A stretch of DNA of 64,000 bases, taken from assembly GCF_012030425.1 (NCBI RefSeq), contig NZ_JAAUVN010000002.1, positions 496,001 through 560,000 of the forward strand, written 5' to 3'. A program made the translations under genes and the position numbers. Positions 18,333 to 27,769 of the stretch are shown here, one piece after another (positions within the stretch are counted from its first letter, which is position 1; the number at the start of each line of letters is the position of its first letter). The notes beneath the pieces are model-generated. The model ran no database searches, had not been told where the DNA came from, and worked only from the letters and a program-made list of their open reading frames with translations. This DNA comes from Sphingobacterium sp. B16(2022). GTDB lineage: Bacteria; Bacteroidota; Bacteroidia; Sphingobacteriales; Sphingobacteriaceae.

Positions 18333-21300
18333 ATGATAAGTAAGCAATTGTTTAAAAAGGGAATTGCCGTCGTCGTCATGACGGGCATGACCTCAGTTGT
18401 CTGTGCACAATCCTTTTCGGGATCAGTAGTTTCTGCTGATTCCAACTTGCCAATCGGGGGCGCAAGTATTAAAGTGAAAAATCAGGCAACCTCAACAAGT
18501 AGTAATGAATCTGGGAAATTTTCCATACCTGCAGCAAAAGGAACGATCTTGATCATTTCCTATGTCGGTTATAAAACAGAAGAAATTGCGGCCTCAGGTA
18601 CAGATCTGGTTATTCGTCTACAACCATTGGTATCCGATCTGGATGAGGTGGTCGTCATTGGTTATGGCGTACAAAAAAAGAAATTAAATACAGGAGCAAA
18701 TCTTAAAGTAGAAGGCGAGGATCTGCAAAAACGTAATCAGCTCAATCCGCTACAGGCACTTCAAGGACAGGCACCGGGTGTATCCATCACATCGACCTCA
18801 GGGCAACCGGGAGCAGACATGAAAGTTGTCGTTCGCGGTTTAGGTACAATAGGCAACTCCGGACCATTATATGTGATAGATGGTGTGCCGGGAGGAGATA
18901 TTTCGGTGTTAAATGCGGCAGATATTCAGTCGATCGATGTATTAAAAGATGCCGCATCTGCAGCCATTTACGGGTCTCAGGCTGCAAATGGGGTTGTTTT
19001 AGTGACTACAAAAATGGGGGCTGCCGGTAAAAGTATCTTGTCATTTGATGGCTTTACCGGAATTCAGAATGTAGCCCGCAAAGCAAAACTATTGAATGCC
19101 GACCAATATAAAGTCATCATGAATGAACAGTCGCTTAATTCTGGGGCATCCGTTATCAATTTTGATGGTATGGAAGGTTTAGCCAATACCAGTTGGCTGG
19201 ATCACATGTTTAAAGACAATGCCCGGATGGATAACTATAATATTGGATTAACCGGTGGATCGGAAAAGTCAACCTACGCAATGTCCTTAAATTATGTTGC
19301 TCAAGAAGGGATTGTTGGGGGCAAGGATGTTTCCAACTACGAACGCTATGGCTTCCGCAGTAATTCGGAACATAAATTATTGAATAACTTTCTAAAAATA
19401 GGACAGCATCTCAATTTCAACTACATAAAAAATAGAGGTGTAAGTGTTGGAGATCAGTACAGCAATACGCTACGTGGTGCATTTAGCACATCGCCATTGT
19501 CTCCAGTCTATTCGGACAATGGTCTTTTTGGAAGTCCATTTAACGATACTTCCAATTCGCCTTGGTACAATGGAGACGGTAATCCCTATGGTAGCATGAT
19601 GACCAATTCCAATAATAGCAATGATGGTCAGAAATTGCTGGCCGATGTATTTGCTGAAATTGAACCAATCAAGGGATTAAAAGTCAGGTCGCTGTTGGGA
19701 TTCAATTATTATGCATCCGAATACAGAAGCTTTACGCCCATGTACCGCTTTTCAATTTACACCTATAACGAAGATCATACGACAACTTCTCAGAACATGA
19801 GCAAAGGTCATACGCTGACCTGGACTAATACAGCATCCTATGATTTTAGTATCAATAGCGATCACCGGTTTTCAGCTATGGTGGGTATGGAATCATTGCG
19901 TTATCAAGGAACATATCTATCTGCTTCCAATTGGAATCTATTATCGCAGTTCAATGATTTTTCGCATGCTTATTTGGATAATACCACAGGTCAGGCACAC
20001 TTAGATGAGAAGGGTAATGTCGTAGAAACCCGCACAGTTGCTGGTAAACCGGAGAATATTACACGTAGGGTATCTTATTTTGGACGTATGGGTTATAATT
20101 ACAAAGAGAAGTATCTTTTAAATGCAACCCTAAGAGCCGATGCCTCATCCAAATTCTCCAAAGACAACCGTTGGGGTTATTTTCCTTCGGTATCTGCCGG
20201 ATGGGTGATCTCTTCTGAAGATTTTTTTCAAGACAACTTAAGTGCGATAAACTTTTTTAAACTTCGAGCATCATGGGGTCAGGTAGGTAATCAAGATATT
20301 GATGATTTTCAATATGCTTCGCCGATAAGTACTTCAACGGGTATCACTTCTGGCAACCCCGGAGCGCATTATGTATTTGGAACAAGCAATAACAATATCG
20401 CTGGAGCTTATCCAAGCCGGTTATCTAATCCATACCTGACATGGGAAACTTCCGAGCAGACCAATATTGGTATAGACGCCAAATTTAGCAATAACCGTTT
20501 GGACATTGTTACCGATTTCTATATAAAAACAACTAAAGACTGGTTGGTTACGGCGCCCGTACTGGCCACAACAGGTACAAGGCCACCTTTTATCAATGGT
20601 GGAGATGTCAAGAATACAGGGGTTGAACTTGCGGTCAATTGGTCTGACCGCGTCAATGAACTGAAATATAACTTTGGTGTCAATGGTGCTTATAACAAAA
20701 ATAAAGTTGGTCAGATTCCGACTGAAGACGGTATTATTCATGGTCGAACAGCTATGCTTTATGACAACTCCGAAGAGTTTTATCGTGCCGAAAATGGTCA
20801 GCCGATTGGATATTTTTGGGGATATAAAACCGATGGTTTATTTCAAAATCAAGCCGAAATTGATGCATGGAGAGATACCGGAAAGGGTGTTCTACAGGCA
20901 GACGTACGACCTGGTGATGTCAAGTATGTAGACCAAAATGGCGATGGTGTTATAAACGCAACCGATAAAGTAAATCTAGGTGTAGGTATGCCAAGTTTTA
21001 CCTATGGATTTAATCTAGGCCTGGATTATAAAGGGATCGATTTTTCAATTCAAGCCTATGGATCGGTAGGAAACAAGATCGTACAGTCCTATCGCAACCA
21101 TGCGAACAAACAAGGAAACTACACCACACGGATCTTGGACAGATGGACTGGTGAAGGCACTTCCAATACCATACCGAGGGTTACTGAAACAAATGTAAAC
21201 TGGCAATTCTCTGATCTCTACCTGCAAGATGGCGATTTTCTGCGCATCAGTAACATTACATTGGGTTATGATCTATCCAAAGTTCTCCGCTGGAAATTCA

Positions 21301-21470
21301 CCAATCAGATCCGATTCTACGTACAGGGTCAAAATCTATTCACGTTCACCAAATACGACGGGATGGATCCCGAAATCGGTTACGGTACGGATGGTTGGGT
21401 TTCAGGTATAGACTTAGGTTATTATCCACGTCCCAAAAGTGTCTTGTTCGGTCTAAACGTTAAATTTTAA
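18333..21470 (+). CDS. susC: SusC/RagA-type TonB-dependent transporter of the GH31 locus
   Basis: A 1045-residue outer-membrane transporter: signal peptide (1-26, ending VVCAQ), carboxypeptidase-regulatory-like domain (27-100), TonB-box-like DEVVVIGYG (104-112), plug with LQGQAPGVSI and LKDAASAAIYGSQAANGV, then the barrel with a C-terminal VLFGLNVKF. It lies between the GH31 gene and susD (12-base gap), so it should import the oligosaccharides that GH31 trims. It has no STN domain, in line with control by the HTCS rather than by an anti-sigma factor. Confidence 0.95.
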   Translation: MISKQLFKKGIAVVVMTGMTSVVCAQSFSGSVVSADSNLPIGGASIKVKNQATSTSSNESGKFSIPAAKGTILIISYVGYKTEEIAASGTDLVIRLQPLVSDLDEVVVIGYGVQKKKLNTGANLKVEGEDLQKRNQLNPLQALQGQAPGVSITSTSGQPGADMKVVVRGLGTIGNSGPLYVIDGVPGGDISVLNAADIQSIDVLKDAASAAIYGSQAANGVVLVTTKMGAAGKSILSFDGFTGIQNVARKAKLLNADQYKVIMNEQSLNSGASVINFDGMEGLANTSWLDHMFKDNARMDNYNIGLTGGSEKSTYAMSLNYVAQEGIVGGKDVSNYERYGFRSNSEHKLLNNFLKIGQHLNFNYIKNRGVSVGDQYSNTLRGAFSTSPLSPVYSDNGLFGSPFNDTSNSPWYNGDGNPYGSMMTNSNNSNDGQKLLADVFAEIEPIKGLKVRSLLGFNYYASEYRSFTPMYRFSIYTYNEDHTTTSQNMSKGHTLTWTNTASYDFSINSDHRFSAMVGMESLRYQGTYLSASNWNLLSQFNDFSHAYLDNTTGQAHLDEKGNVVETRTVAGKPENITRRVSYFGRMGYNYKEKYLLNATLRADASSKFSKDNRWGYFPSVSAGWVISSEDFFQDNLSAINFFKLRASWGQVGNQDIDDFQYASPISTSTGITSGNPGAHYVFGTSNNNIAGAYPSRLSNPYLTWETSEQTNIGIDAKFSNNRLDIVTDFYIKTTKDWLVTAPVLATTGTRPPFINGGDVKNTGVELAVNWSDRVNELKYNFGVNGAYNKNKVGQIPTEDGIIHGRTAMLYDNSEEFYRAENGQPIGYFWGYKTDGLFQNQAEIDAWRDTGKGVLQADVRPGDVKYVDQNGDGVINATDKVNLGVGMPSFTYGFNLGLDYKGIDFSIQAYGSVGNKIVQSYRNHANKQGNYTTRILDRWTGEGTSNTIPRVTETNVNWQFSDLYLQDGDFLRISNITLGYDLSKVLRWKFTNQIRFYVQGQNLFTFTKYDGMDPEIGYGTDGWVSGIDLGYYPRPKSVLFGLNVKF

Positions 21471-21482
21471 ACACTAAAAATC

Positions 21483-23111
21483 ATGAATAAATCTCATTTC
21501 ATATACAGTTCTTTTTTAATGTCGGCCTTACTGTTCAACTCTTGTTCATCCAGTTTTCTCGATGTCGAGCCGATGACAAGTGTTTTAGAAAGTAATTTCT
21601 ATAAAACAGTAGCCGATGCAGATATGGCCTTAGTGGGTTGTTACGATGGTTATCAGCGTACTGTATCCAATGGTAGCCAGTCCTTTTATTTAACAGCTGA
21701 GGTTGCCGCAGACCAGTGTTTTGGTGGTACAGGTACCACAGATGGGCGAGCATTTCAAGCGATCGATCGATTTGATATTTCAGAATCCTCTTCAGATAAT
21801 AATATTTTTGATGGTACCTGGTCAGATTATTATGCCGGTATTTTTAGAGCGAATACCCTTTTGGGTAAATTGGACGGGACAGACTTTGCTAATCAAACCG
21901 CTGCTAGAGCAAGGATTGAAGGGGAAACAAAATTTTTACGCGCCTTGATGTACTTTGATCTGGTGCGTTTATTTGAAAAAGTCCCTTTGCTAACGAGTGC
22001 TACTAATGAAAATATACCCCAAGCAGATCCTAAGGATGTATACAAACTGATCGTCGAAGATCTTAAGTTTGCAGCAACTCATATTCCTGCAGATGCCTAT
22101 CCAAAATCGGCAGCAGGAACCAATGATGGTCGGGCAACGCCTTTAGCGGCAAAAGCATTACTGGCACGTGTCTATTTATTTTATACCGGATACTATGGTA
22201 CTGAAGATATAGGTGTCACTAAAGCCGAAGCACTCGCCGGATTAGAAGAGGTGATAAGCAGTGGGCAATTTGCGTTAGTACAAAATTTCAGTGCGCTATG
22301 GCCGGCAGCGAGTTATATTCCTAACAAAACCAACAACTCGTTAGATATATCCAAGTACGTCGGAAAAGGGAATTCAGAAGTGGTGTTTGCGCAAAAGTTC
22401 AATAATACCTCCAACTATAATGGTTATGTTGATGGCAATCGCTGGGTCGTTTTCTTAGGGCTCAGAGGTAAAAGCTGGTCTCCTTATGGTCAAGGATGGG
22501 GCGCCTGTACCGTTAGTAAAAACTTCTTTAATAAATTTAGTAATAATGATACGCGAAAACAAGCTTCTATCATAGACATCGATGGCGAGGGCATTACTGA
22601 TTTTGATCTGAGAGATCAACGTGAATATACCGGATATACCGTAAAGAAATATGCACCAACCGCTTTACCGGACGGAACGACCAATACGGGGGGAGAGAAA
22701 GATATGCAGCTTTCTCAAGATCAAGATTATTTTGTGATCCGTTATGCCGATGTATTACTGATGGCGGCAGAGCTGGGTTCGGGCAATGCTCAAAAATACT
22801 TTGATGATGTGCGAAAAAGAGCTTACAAAAGCAACTTCACAGCTGCCGCTGTATCCAAGGCTGCTATTTTGAGAGAAAGAGAATTTGAGTTTGCCTTCGA
22901 GGGAATTCGTTATTGGGACGTTTTAAGACAGGGATTAAATAATGCTGCGGGCATACTGGAAACTTCCGAAGATGTGCTCAGCGGTTCTGTTCCTGAAAAA
23001 GTAACCGTTAAAAAAGAGAACTTCTTAAAGACAAGAGGTTTTATGCAGATTCCTAATAAACAGATCACCTTATCGAATGGCGTGCTAAAACAAAATGACG
23101 GATGGATTTAG
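21483..23111 (+). CDS. susD: SusD/RagB-family lipoprotein of the GH31 locus
   Basis: A 542-residue surface lipoprotein with a lipobox at NSCSSSF. SusD hallmarks are DADMALVGCYDGYQ near the N-terminus, GETKFLRALMYFDLVRLF (TPR helices), FVIRYADVLLMAAELG, and EREFEFAFEGIRYWDVLRQG near the end. It should capture the glycan at the cell surface and form the lid of the SusC barrel encoded just upstream. Its 3' end lies next to the lipoprotein gene that completes the operon. Confidence 0.94.
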   Translation: MNKSHFIYSSFLMSALLFNSCSSSFLDVEPMTSVLESNFYKTVADADMALVGCYDGYQRTVSNGSQSFYLTAEVAADQCFGGTGTTDGRAFQAIDRFDISESSSDNNIFDGTWSDYYAGIFRANTLLGKLDGTDFANQTAARARIEGETKFLRALMYFDLVRLFEKVPLLTSATNENIPQADPKDVYKLIVEDLKFAATHIPADAYPKSAAGTNDGRATPLAAKALLARVYLFYTGYYGTEDIGVTKAEALAGLEEVISSGQFALVQNFSALWPAASYIPNKTNNSLDISKYVGKGNSEVVFAQKFNNTSNYNGYVDGNRWVVFLGLRGKSWSPYGQGWGACTVSKNFFNKFSNNDTRKQASIIDIDGEGITDFDLRDQREYTGYTVKKYAPTALPDGTTNTGGEKDMQLSQDQDYFVIRYADVLLMAAELGSGNAQKYFDDVRKRAYKSNFTAAAVSKAAILREREFEFAFEGIRYWDVLRQGLNNAAGILETSEDVLSGSVPEKVTVKKENFLKTRGFMQIPNKQITLSNGVLKQNDGWI

Positions 23112-23155
23112 TAAAGCCGATCGTTAAATTTTGCTTTGATAAAAATTGTACAAAG

Positions 23156-24070
23156 ATGAAAAATATAGTAAAGTATAGCATCTATTTCTTCATTGGAATA
23201 GTTCTGTTTGGAGCCTGTACTCCTGAAAAATATGAATTAGGGGATATCGATATTGCACCGGCCCAGATCTTAGAGGGCGTATCATATAAAATTGAACATG
23301 ATGCCGCGAATCCCAATATTATTTATTTGACCAGTTTGGTGGATGCAAAATATACACCCCTGTGGGAGCATCCTCAGGGACGTAGCCAAGATAAAAAGGT
23401 TACCCTGAATATTCCATTCCCTGGAGAGTACAAAGTGAAGTTCGGTGTTGAAACCCGAGGTGGTATTGTATATGGAGAACCTGCTACTTTTAAGGTAGAT
23501 GATATGTATGCCGAGTTTATCAGTGACGAAACTTGGACACTGTTGGCAGGTGGGGCAGGAGAAGAGAAAACCTGGTATCTGGATCTAGATCAAAATGGAC
23601 TGTCTAGAGTTTTCAAAGGGCCGTTATATTTTTATGGAACAGGAGACTGGTGGGGCAATGTCAACCAGCAAGGAAAGCCTCTTAATAGCGATTCTTGGCT
23701 TTGGGATCCCACCTGGAAAGAAAATACCTGGCTTATGCCAGCGGGTGATTATGGAGAAATGACTTTTAATTTGAAAGGAGGCGCCAATGTAATCGTCAAC
23801 CACAATATGCTTGGTAGAAAGCAAAACGGATCCTTTATGATTGATACGGACAAGAAGACGATCCGTATGGTTGATGCAACACCGTTACATGGTAAACCTC
23901 AAGATGGTATCGTGGTCGATTGGGGCGATGTTCGCATTATGTCGTTGAATGAAAATACCATGCAACTGGCCGTTTTACGAGATCCTGTTCTTTCGCAAGA
24001 AGGTGCCGCCATGTTGACGTATAATTTTATTAGTAAAGCTTATCGAGAAAGTTTGGAGTCGGGCGATTAA
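23156..24070 (+). CDS. PUL lipoprotein, probable surface glycan-binding protein
   Basis: About 304 residues from the ATG at 23156; an earlier ATG at 23102 would overlap susD and put 18 non-signal residues before a clear lipoprotein signal (lipobox LFGACTPE). The N-terminal half looks like a PKD/Ig-type beta domain (LNIPFPGEYKVKFGVETRGG). The C-terminal half is rich in aromatic residues (GTGDWWGNV, SWLWDPTWKENTWLMP, VDWGDVRIM), as expected of a carbohydrate-binding surface. Proteins of this layout close many SusCD operons and act as surface glycan-binding proteins. The specific ligand is unknown. Confidence 0.75.
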   Translation: MKNIVKYSIYFFIGIVLFGACTPEKYELGDIDIAPAQILEGVSYKIEHDAANPNIIYLTSLVDAKYTPLWEHPQGRSQDKKVTLNIPFPGEYKVKFGVETRGGIVYGEPATFKVDDMYAEFISDETWTLLAGGAGEEKTWYLDLDQNGLSRVFKGPLYFYGTGDWWGNVNQQGKPLNSDSWLWDPTWKENTWLMPAGDYGEMTFNLKGGANVIVNHNMLGRKQNGSFMIDTDKKTIRMVDATPLHGKPQDGIVVDWGDVRIMSLNENTMQLAVLRDPVLSQEGAAMLTYNFISKAYRESLESGD

Positions 24071-24230
24071 AAATGGGAATTACGTATTGAGCTTTCCGGA
24101 AAAACAGATACTGAAAAACGTAAATCAAGATTGTTTGATCTTGCCATGCTACAATCTACTGCGCATCCGTTTAGCAAAATTTTTCAATCTAGAGATAGAT
24201 TGATCGTAGTATCAATAGTTATTATAAAAT

Positions 24231-24258
24231 AAAAGGTCTAATGAAAATTAGACCTTTT
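24231..24258 (+). terminator. Terminator of the GH31-susCD operon
   Basis: A perfect 12-bp stem AAAAGGTCTAAT (24231-24242) with a GAAA tetraloop and the matching arm at 24247-24258, followed by T-rich sequence. The remainder of 24071-24544 shows no gene; the AT-rich end presumably holds the promoter of the next susC. Confidence 0.9.
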
Positions 24259-24544
24259 TATTTTGGCGTTCAGTTATACTTCCGCTATTCTCTGTCCCTG
24301 AAGCCTACTCGTTCTTATATGAACTGCGTGCTTTTTATTAATTCCATTCATTTAATATTTGAGGTCTAGCATTCTGCTAAAAGGTTTTAATTGTAGGTTT
24401 ATTTTATATTTTATATGTCTAAATTACAATTATTATATTATTTTTACCGAGCCATAAAGCAACCGTTTGCTTAAGGTATTAAAAAAGGCAGATATTCTGT
24501 TTTTTAACAATTGTAAAACTATTCCATTTATTAACTAAAAAACT

Positions 24545-27500
24545 ATGTGGCATTCTGACAAAATTAAACTGGCGATCGCGACCAAACAGTGGATTATACC
24601 GCTTGTAGCCCTCGCAACTAGCTATTCACAGGTACAGGCAGCAAGTACCTTATCCTTTACAAGTAAGGATAGAAGTACATTGAATGTTCAGAAATCAATA
24701 AGCGGTACAATTAAGGACGCTAGTACAGGACAGGGAATTTCAGGAGTGACCATTAGTGTGAAAGGAACTAATATCGCAACTCAATCCGACGCAGCTGGCC
24801 GATATACAATCGCTGCAACCTCAGGTCAGTCGCTTGTTATCAGTTTTATAGGTTATGAAACTCAAGAAGTTATTGTCGGAGATAAGACCTTGCTTGATTT
24901 AAGGTTAACAGCTTCAAGTACTCAGATGGAGGAAGTTGTCGTTACAGCACTAGGAATCATGCGCGAAAAGAAATCTTTGGGTTATTCGACCACTTCTGTC
25001 AAAGGAGATGATTTCACAGCTGCTCGTGACCCGAATTTAGGTAATGCGTTGAGCGGTAAAGTTGCTGGGGTTAGTGTTGCGGGTAATTCAACTGGCCTCG
25101 GTGGAAGTAGCCGTGTGGTTATTCGTGGTGCAGCTTCAATGACAGGCAATAACATGCCATTATATGTTGTCGATGGTATTCCGCTAACTAATAGTAATCA
25201 AGGTTCTGCTGGACAGTATGGAGGAATGGATATGGGTGATGGTTTGAATAGCATCAATGCCGATGATATTGAAAATATTCAGGTGCTAAAAGGAGCAGCA
25301 GCTTCTGCACTTTATGGATATCGAGGTGGAAATGGTGTAATTATGATCACGACCAAATCAGGAAAGGGTAGTAAAGGTATAGGCGTCGATTTGAATAACA
25401 ACATGACCGTAAATACAATATACGATTTTCGTGATTTTCAGGACACATATGGTCAAGGAAGACAGGGGATTAAACCTGCTGCTATTGGTGCTGCAAATGA
25501 TACCTATAACCAAAGTTGGGGAGCGAAAATGGACGGAAGTCAAGCCGTCAACAAATTTGGAAATAATTATGCCTATTCTCCGAACGACAATTGGAAGAAC
25601 TTCTACCGTACAGGCCTAAGCAATCAAACATCTGTAGCAGTTAGCGGTAGTGACGAAAAATCAACATTTCGTCTCGGTCTAAACAATATGTACGAAGGTT
25701 CAATATTGCCAAATGCCAAGTCTAATCAACGTGGAGCCAATTTAAATACTACATATAAAATTACGCCAAAGGTACAATTGGGTATCAATGCTAATTATAT
25801 TTTTGAGTTTGTCGATAACCGGGCAAATCTTTCAGATGGTAATGGAAATACCAATGCAAGTCTTCTTTACTTAGCAAATGGTTATGATGTTCGTTGGTTG
25901 GAAGCTGAGGTAGATGAATTTGGAAAAGAATTACAACCCGGAAATAACGTTTATTTTAATAACCCTTATTTTTTACAAAACCGTAAGTCAAATAAGTCTA
26001 CTAAAAAAAGACTCACAGGTGGATTCAACTTGCGTTATGATATAACCGATTGGTTGTATGCACAAGGAGCTGCCACACGTGATGGCTACAACCTAGCTTT
26101 CAAACAGGTTCAACCTAAAGGTGCATCCGCTGATCCAAATGGATATATCAACGAATATAATACCGAATTTGAAGAAACAAATTTTAATTACCTCATCGGT
26201 GCGAAGAAAAAACTTGGTGATTTTTCGATCTCGGCAACAGTTGGTGGTAACCATCAGAAAACCCGCAGTGAAACTTGGGGAACTGACGGCGGTATCCGCC
26301 CTTTTATTTTAGATGGTTTTTATTCGACAGGAAATGTCGCGGCTGGTACACGTACTTTCAAAAAGTTATATAATGAATATCAAGTAAAATCTTTGTATGG
26401 TACCGCGGATTTTAGCTTTAAAGATTTTCTGTTTTTAAACTTGTCCGCACGTAACGATTGGTTTTCAACACTTGATCCTGAAAATAATGGGTATCTATAT
26501 CCATCAGCCAGTTTAAGTTATGTATTTACGGACCATCTTGATTTACCTGAGTGGATCAATATGGGTAAATTGAGATTGTCTCGAGCAGCATCCTCTAATG
26601 GAACTAGCGCTTATCAAACGGCATTGGCATATCAAATGCAGTCGTTTGAAATTCAGGGTCAGCCAATCGGAACGATTAAAAATTCTACTGTTCCAAATGC
26701 CAATTTAAAACCTGTGCGAATAAGTGAATGGGAAGCTGGAGCAAACCTTGAATTTTGGGGTAATAGAATGGGGCTAGATTTGGCTATTTATCAAAAAACA
26801 ACAACTGATGATATCGTTCAAGTGACCACAAGTACTGGTTCTGGTTATTCCTCAGCAATCCAAAATATAGGTGAGTTACGCAACAAAGGTATTGAGGTAT
26901 TGTTGTATGGAGATATTATCCGCTCTACTGATTTCACATGGAAAAGTTCTATAAATTTTGCTTTCAATGATAGCGAAGTGATGAGTCTTGGTGCTCAAAA
27001 TAACTTGATTTTCGAGGGTGGACTTTCAAGATCGGGAAATGCTTCCGTACAGAATGTTGTTGGCCTAGCTTATGGACAGATCGTTGGTTACAAGTATAAA
27101 ACAGATGCATCTGGAAATCGTATTTTTGACGACAAAGGTCTTCCTGTTCGCTCTGACGCAGTAGAAGTACTTGGTACCGGTGTCCATAGATTTACAGGCG
27201 GATTTAGAAATGACTTTACCTATAAGAATTTTAGCCTAGGCATGTTGTTGGATGTTAAGTTAGGAGGGAAGATCTTTTCGGGTACAAACCTAAACCTTTA
27301 TGGCTCCGGTTTACACAAAGCAACCTTAGAAGGTAGAGATGGTAATATTGTAGGTAAAGGAGTTAATCTTTCTGGTGCGGCGAATACCACTGCCGTCGAT
27401 GCGGAAACTTATTGGAAATATGTTGTAGATCAGTCTTTTACCGAAGAGTTTGTGTATGATGCAGGCTTTGTTAAGTTAAGAGAGATCTCTTTTGGTTATA

Positions 27501-27703
27501 AGTTGCCGAGTTCAATCTTGTCAAAAACACCTTTCAGAAGTGCTTCGTTATCTTTAGTAGGGCGCAATTTATGGACAATTCATAAAAACACACCTAATAT
27601 AGATCCCGAATCAGCTTATAATACTAGCAATGCTCAAGGGCTTGAATTGAATGGTTATCCAATGACACGAAATGTTGGTTTTAACCTTAATCTAAAATTC
27701 TAA
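24545..27703 (+). CDS. SusC/RagA-type TonB-dependent transporter
   Basis: A 1052-residue transporter with a long N-terminal export region (cleavage probably near QVQAAS, residue 33), a carboxypeptidase-regulatory-like domain (about 52-122), MEEVVVTALGI as TonB-box region (128-138), and a plug with LSGKVAGVSV, VVIRG and VLKGAAASALYGYRGGNGV. The TALGI form of the box is typical of one SusC subgroup that pairs with SusD-like_2 lipoproteins, as it does here. No enzyme or regulator lies alongside, so the ligand cannot be predicted. Confidence 0.94.
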   Translation: MWHSDKIKLAIATKQWIIPLVALATSYSQVQAASTLSFTSKDRSTLNVQKSISGTIKDASTGQGISGVTISVKGTNIATQSDAAGRYTIAATSGQSLVISFIGYETQEVIVGDKTLLDLRLTASSTQMEEVVVTALGIMREKKSLGYSTTSVKGDDFTAARDPNLGNALSGKVAGVSVAGNSTGLGGSSRVVIRGAASMTGNNMPLYVVDGIPLTNSNQGSAGQYGGMDMGDGLNSINADDIENIQVLKGAAASALYGYRGGNGVIMITTKSGKGSKGIGVDLNNNMTVNTIYDFRDFQDTYGQGRQGIKPAAIGAANDTYNQSWGAKMDGSQAVNKFGNNYAYSPNDNWKNFYRTGLSNQTSVAVSGSDEKSTFRLGLNNMYEGSILPNAKSNQRGANLNTTYKITPKVQLGINANYIFEFVDNRANLSDGNGNTNASLLYLANGYDVRWLEAEVDEFGKELQPGNNVYFNNPYFLQNRKSNKSTKKRLTGGFNLRYDITDWLYAQGAATRDGYNLAFKQVQPKGASADPNGYINEYNTEFEETNFNYLIGAKKKLGDFSISATVGGNHQKTRSETWGTDGGIRPFILDGFYSTGNVAAGTRTFKKLYNEYQVKSLYGTADFSFKDFLFLNLSARNDWFSTLDPENNGYLYPSASLSYVFTDHLDLPEWINMGKLRLSRAASSNGTSAYQTALAYQMQSFEIQGQPIGTIKNSTVPNANLKPVRISEWEAGANLEFWGNRMGLDLAIYQKTTTDDIVQVTTSTGSGYSSAIQNIGELRNKGIEVLLYGDIIRSTDFTWKSSINFAFNDSEVMSLGAQNNLIFEGGLSRSGNASVQNVVGLAYGQIVGYKYKTDASGNRIFDDKGLPVRSDAVEVLGTGVHRFTGGFRNDFTYKNFSLGMLLDVKLGGKIFSGTNLNLYGSGLHKATLEGRDGNIVGKGVNLSGAANTTAVDAETYWKYVVDQSFTEEFVYDAGFVKLREISFGYKLPSSILSKTPFRSASLSLVGRNLWTIHKNTPNIDPESAYNTSNAQGLELNGYPMTRNVGFNLNLKF

Positions 27704-27769
27704 AAGAATGATTTAGCAGTTTGCTAAAAGATCAGATTGAGAATTAGTAACAGGAAAAAGAAAGAAAAA

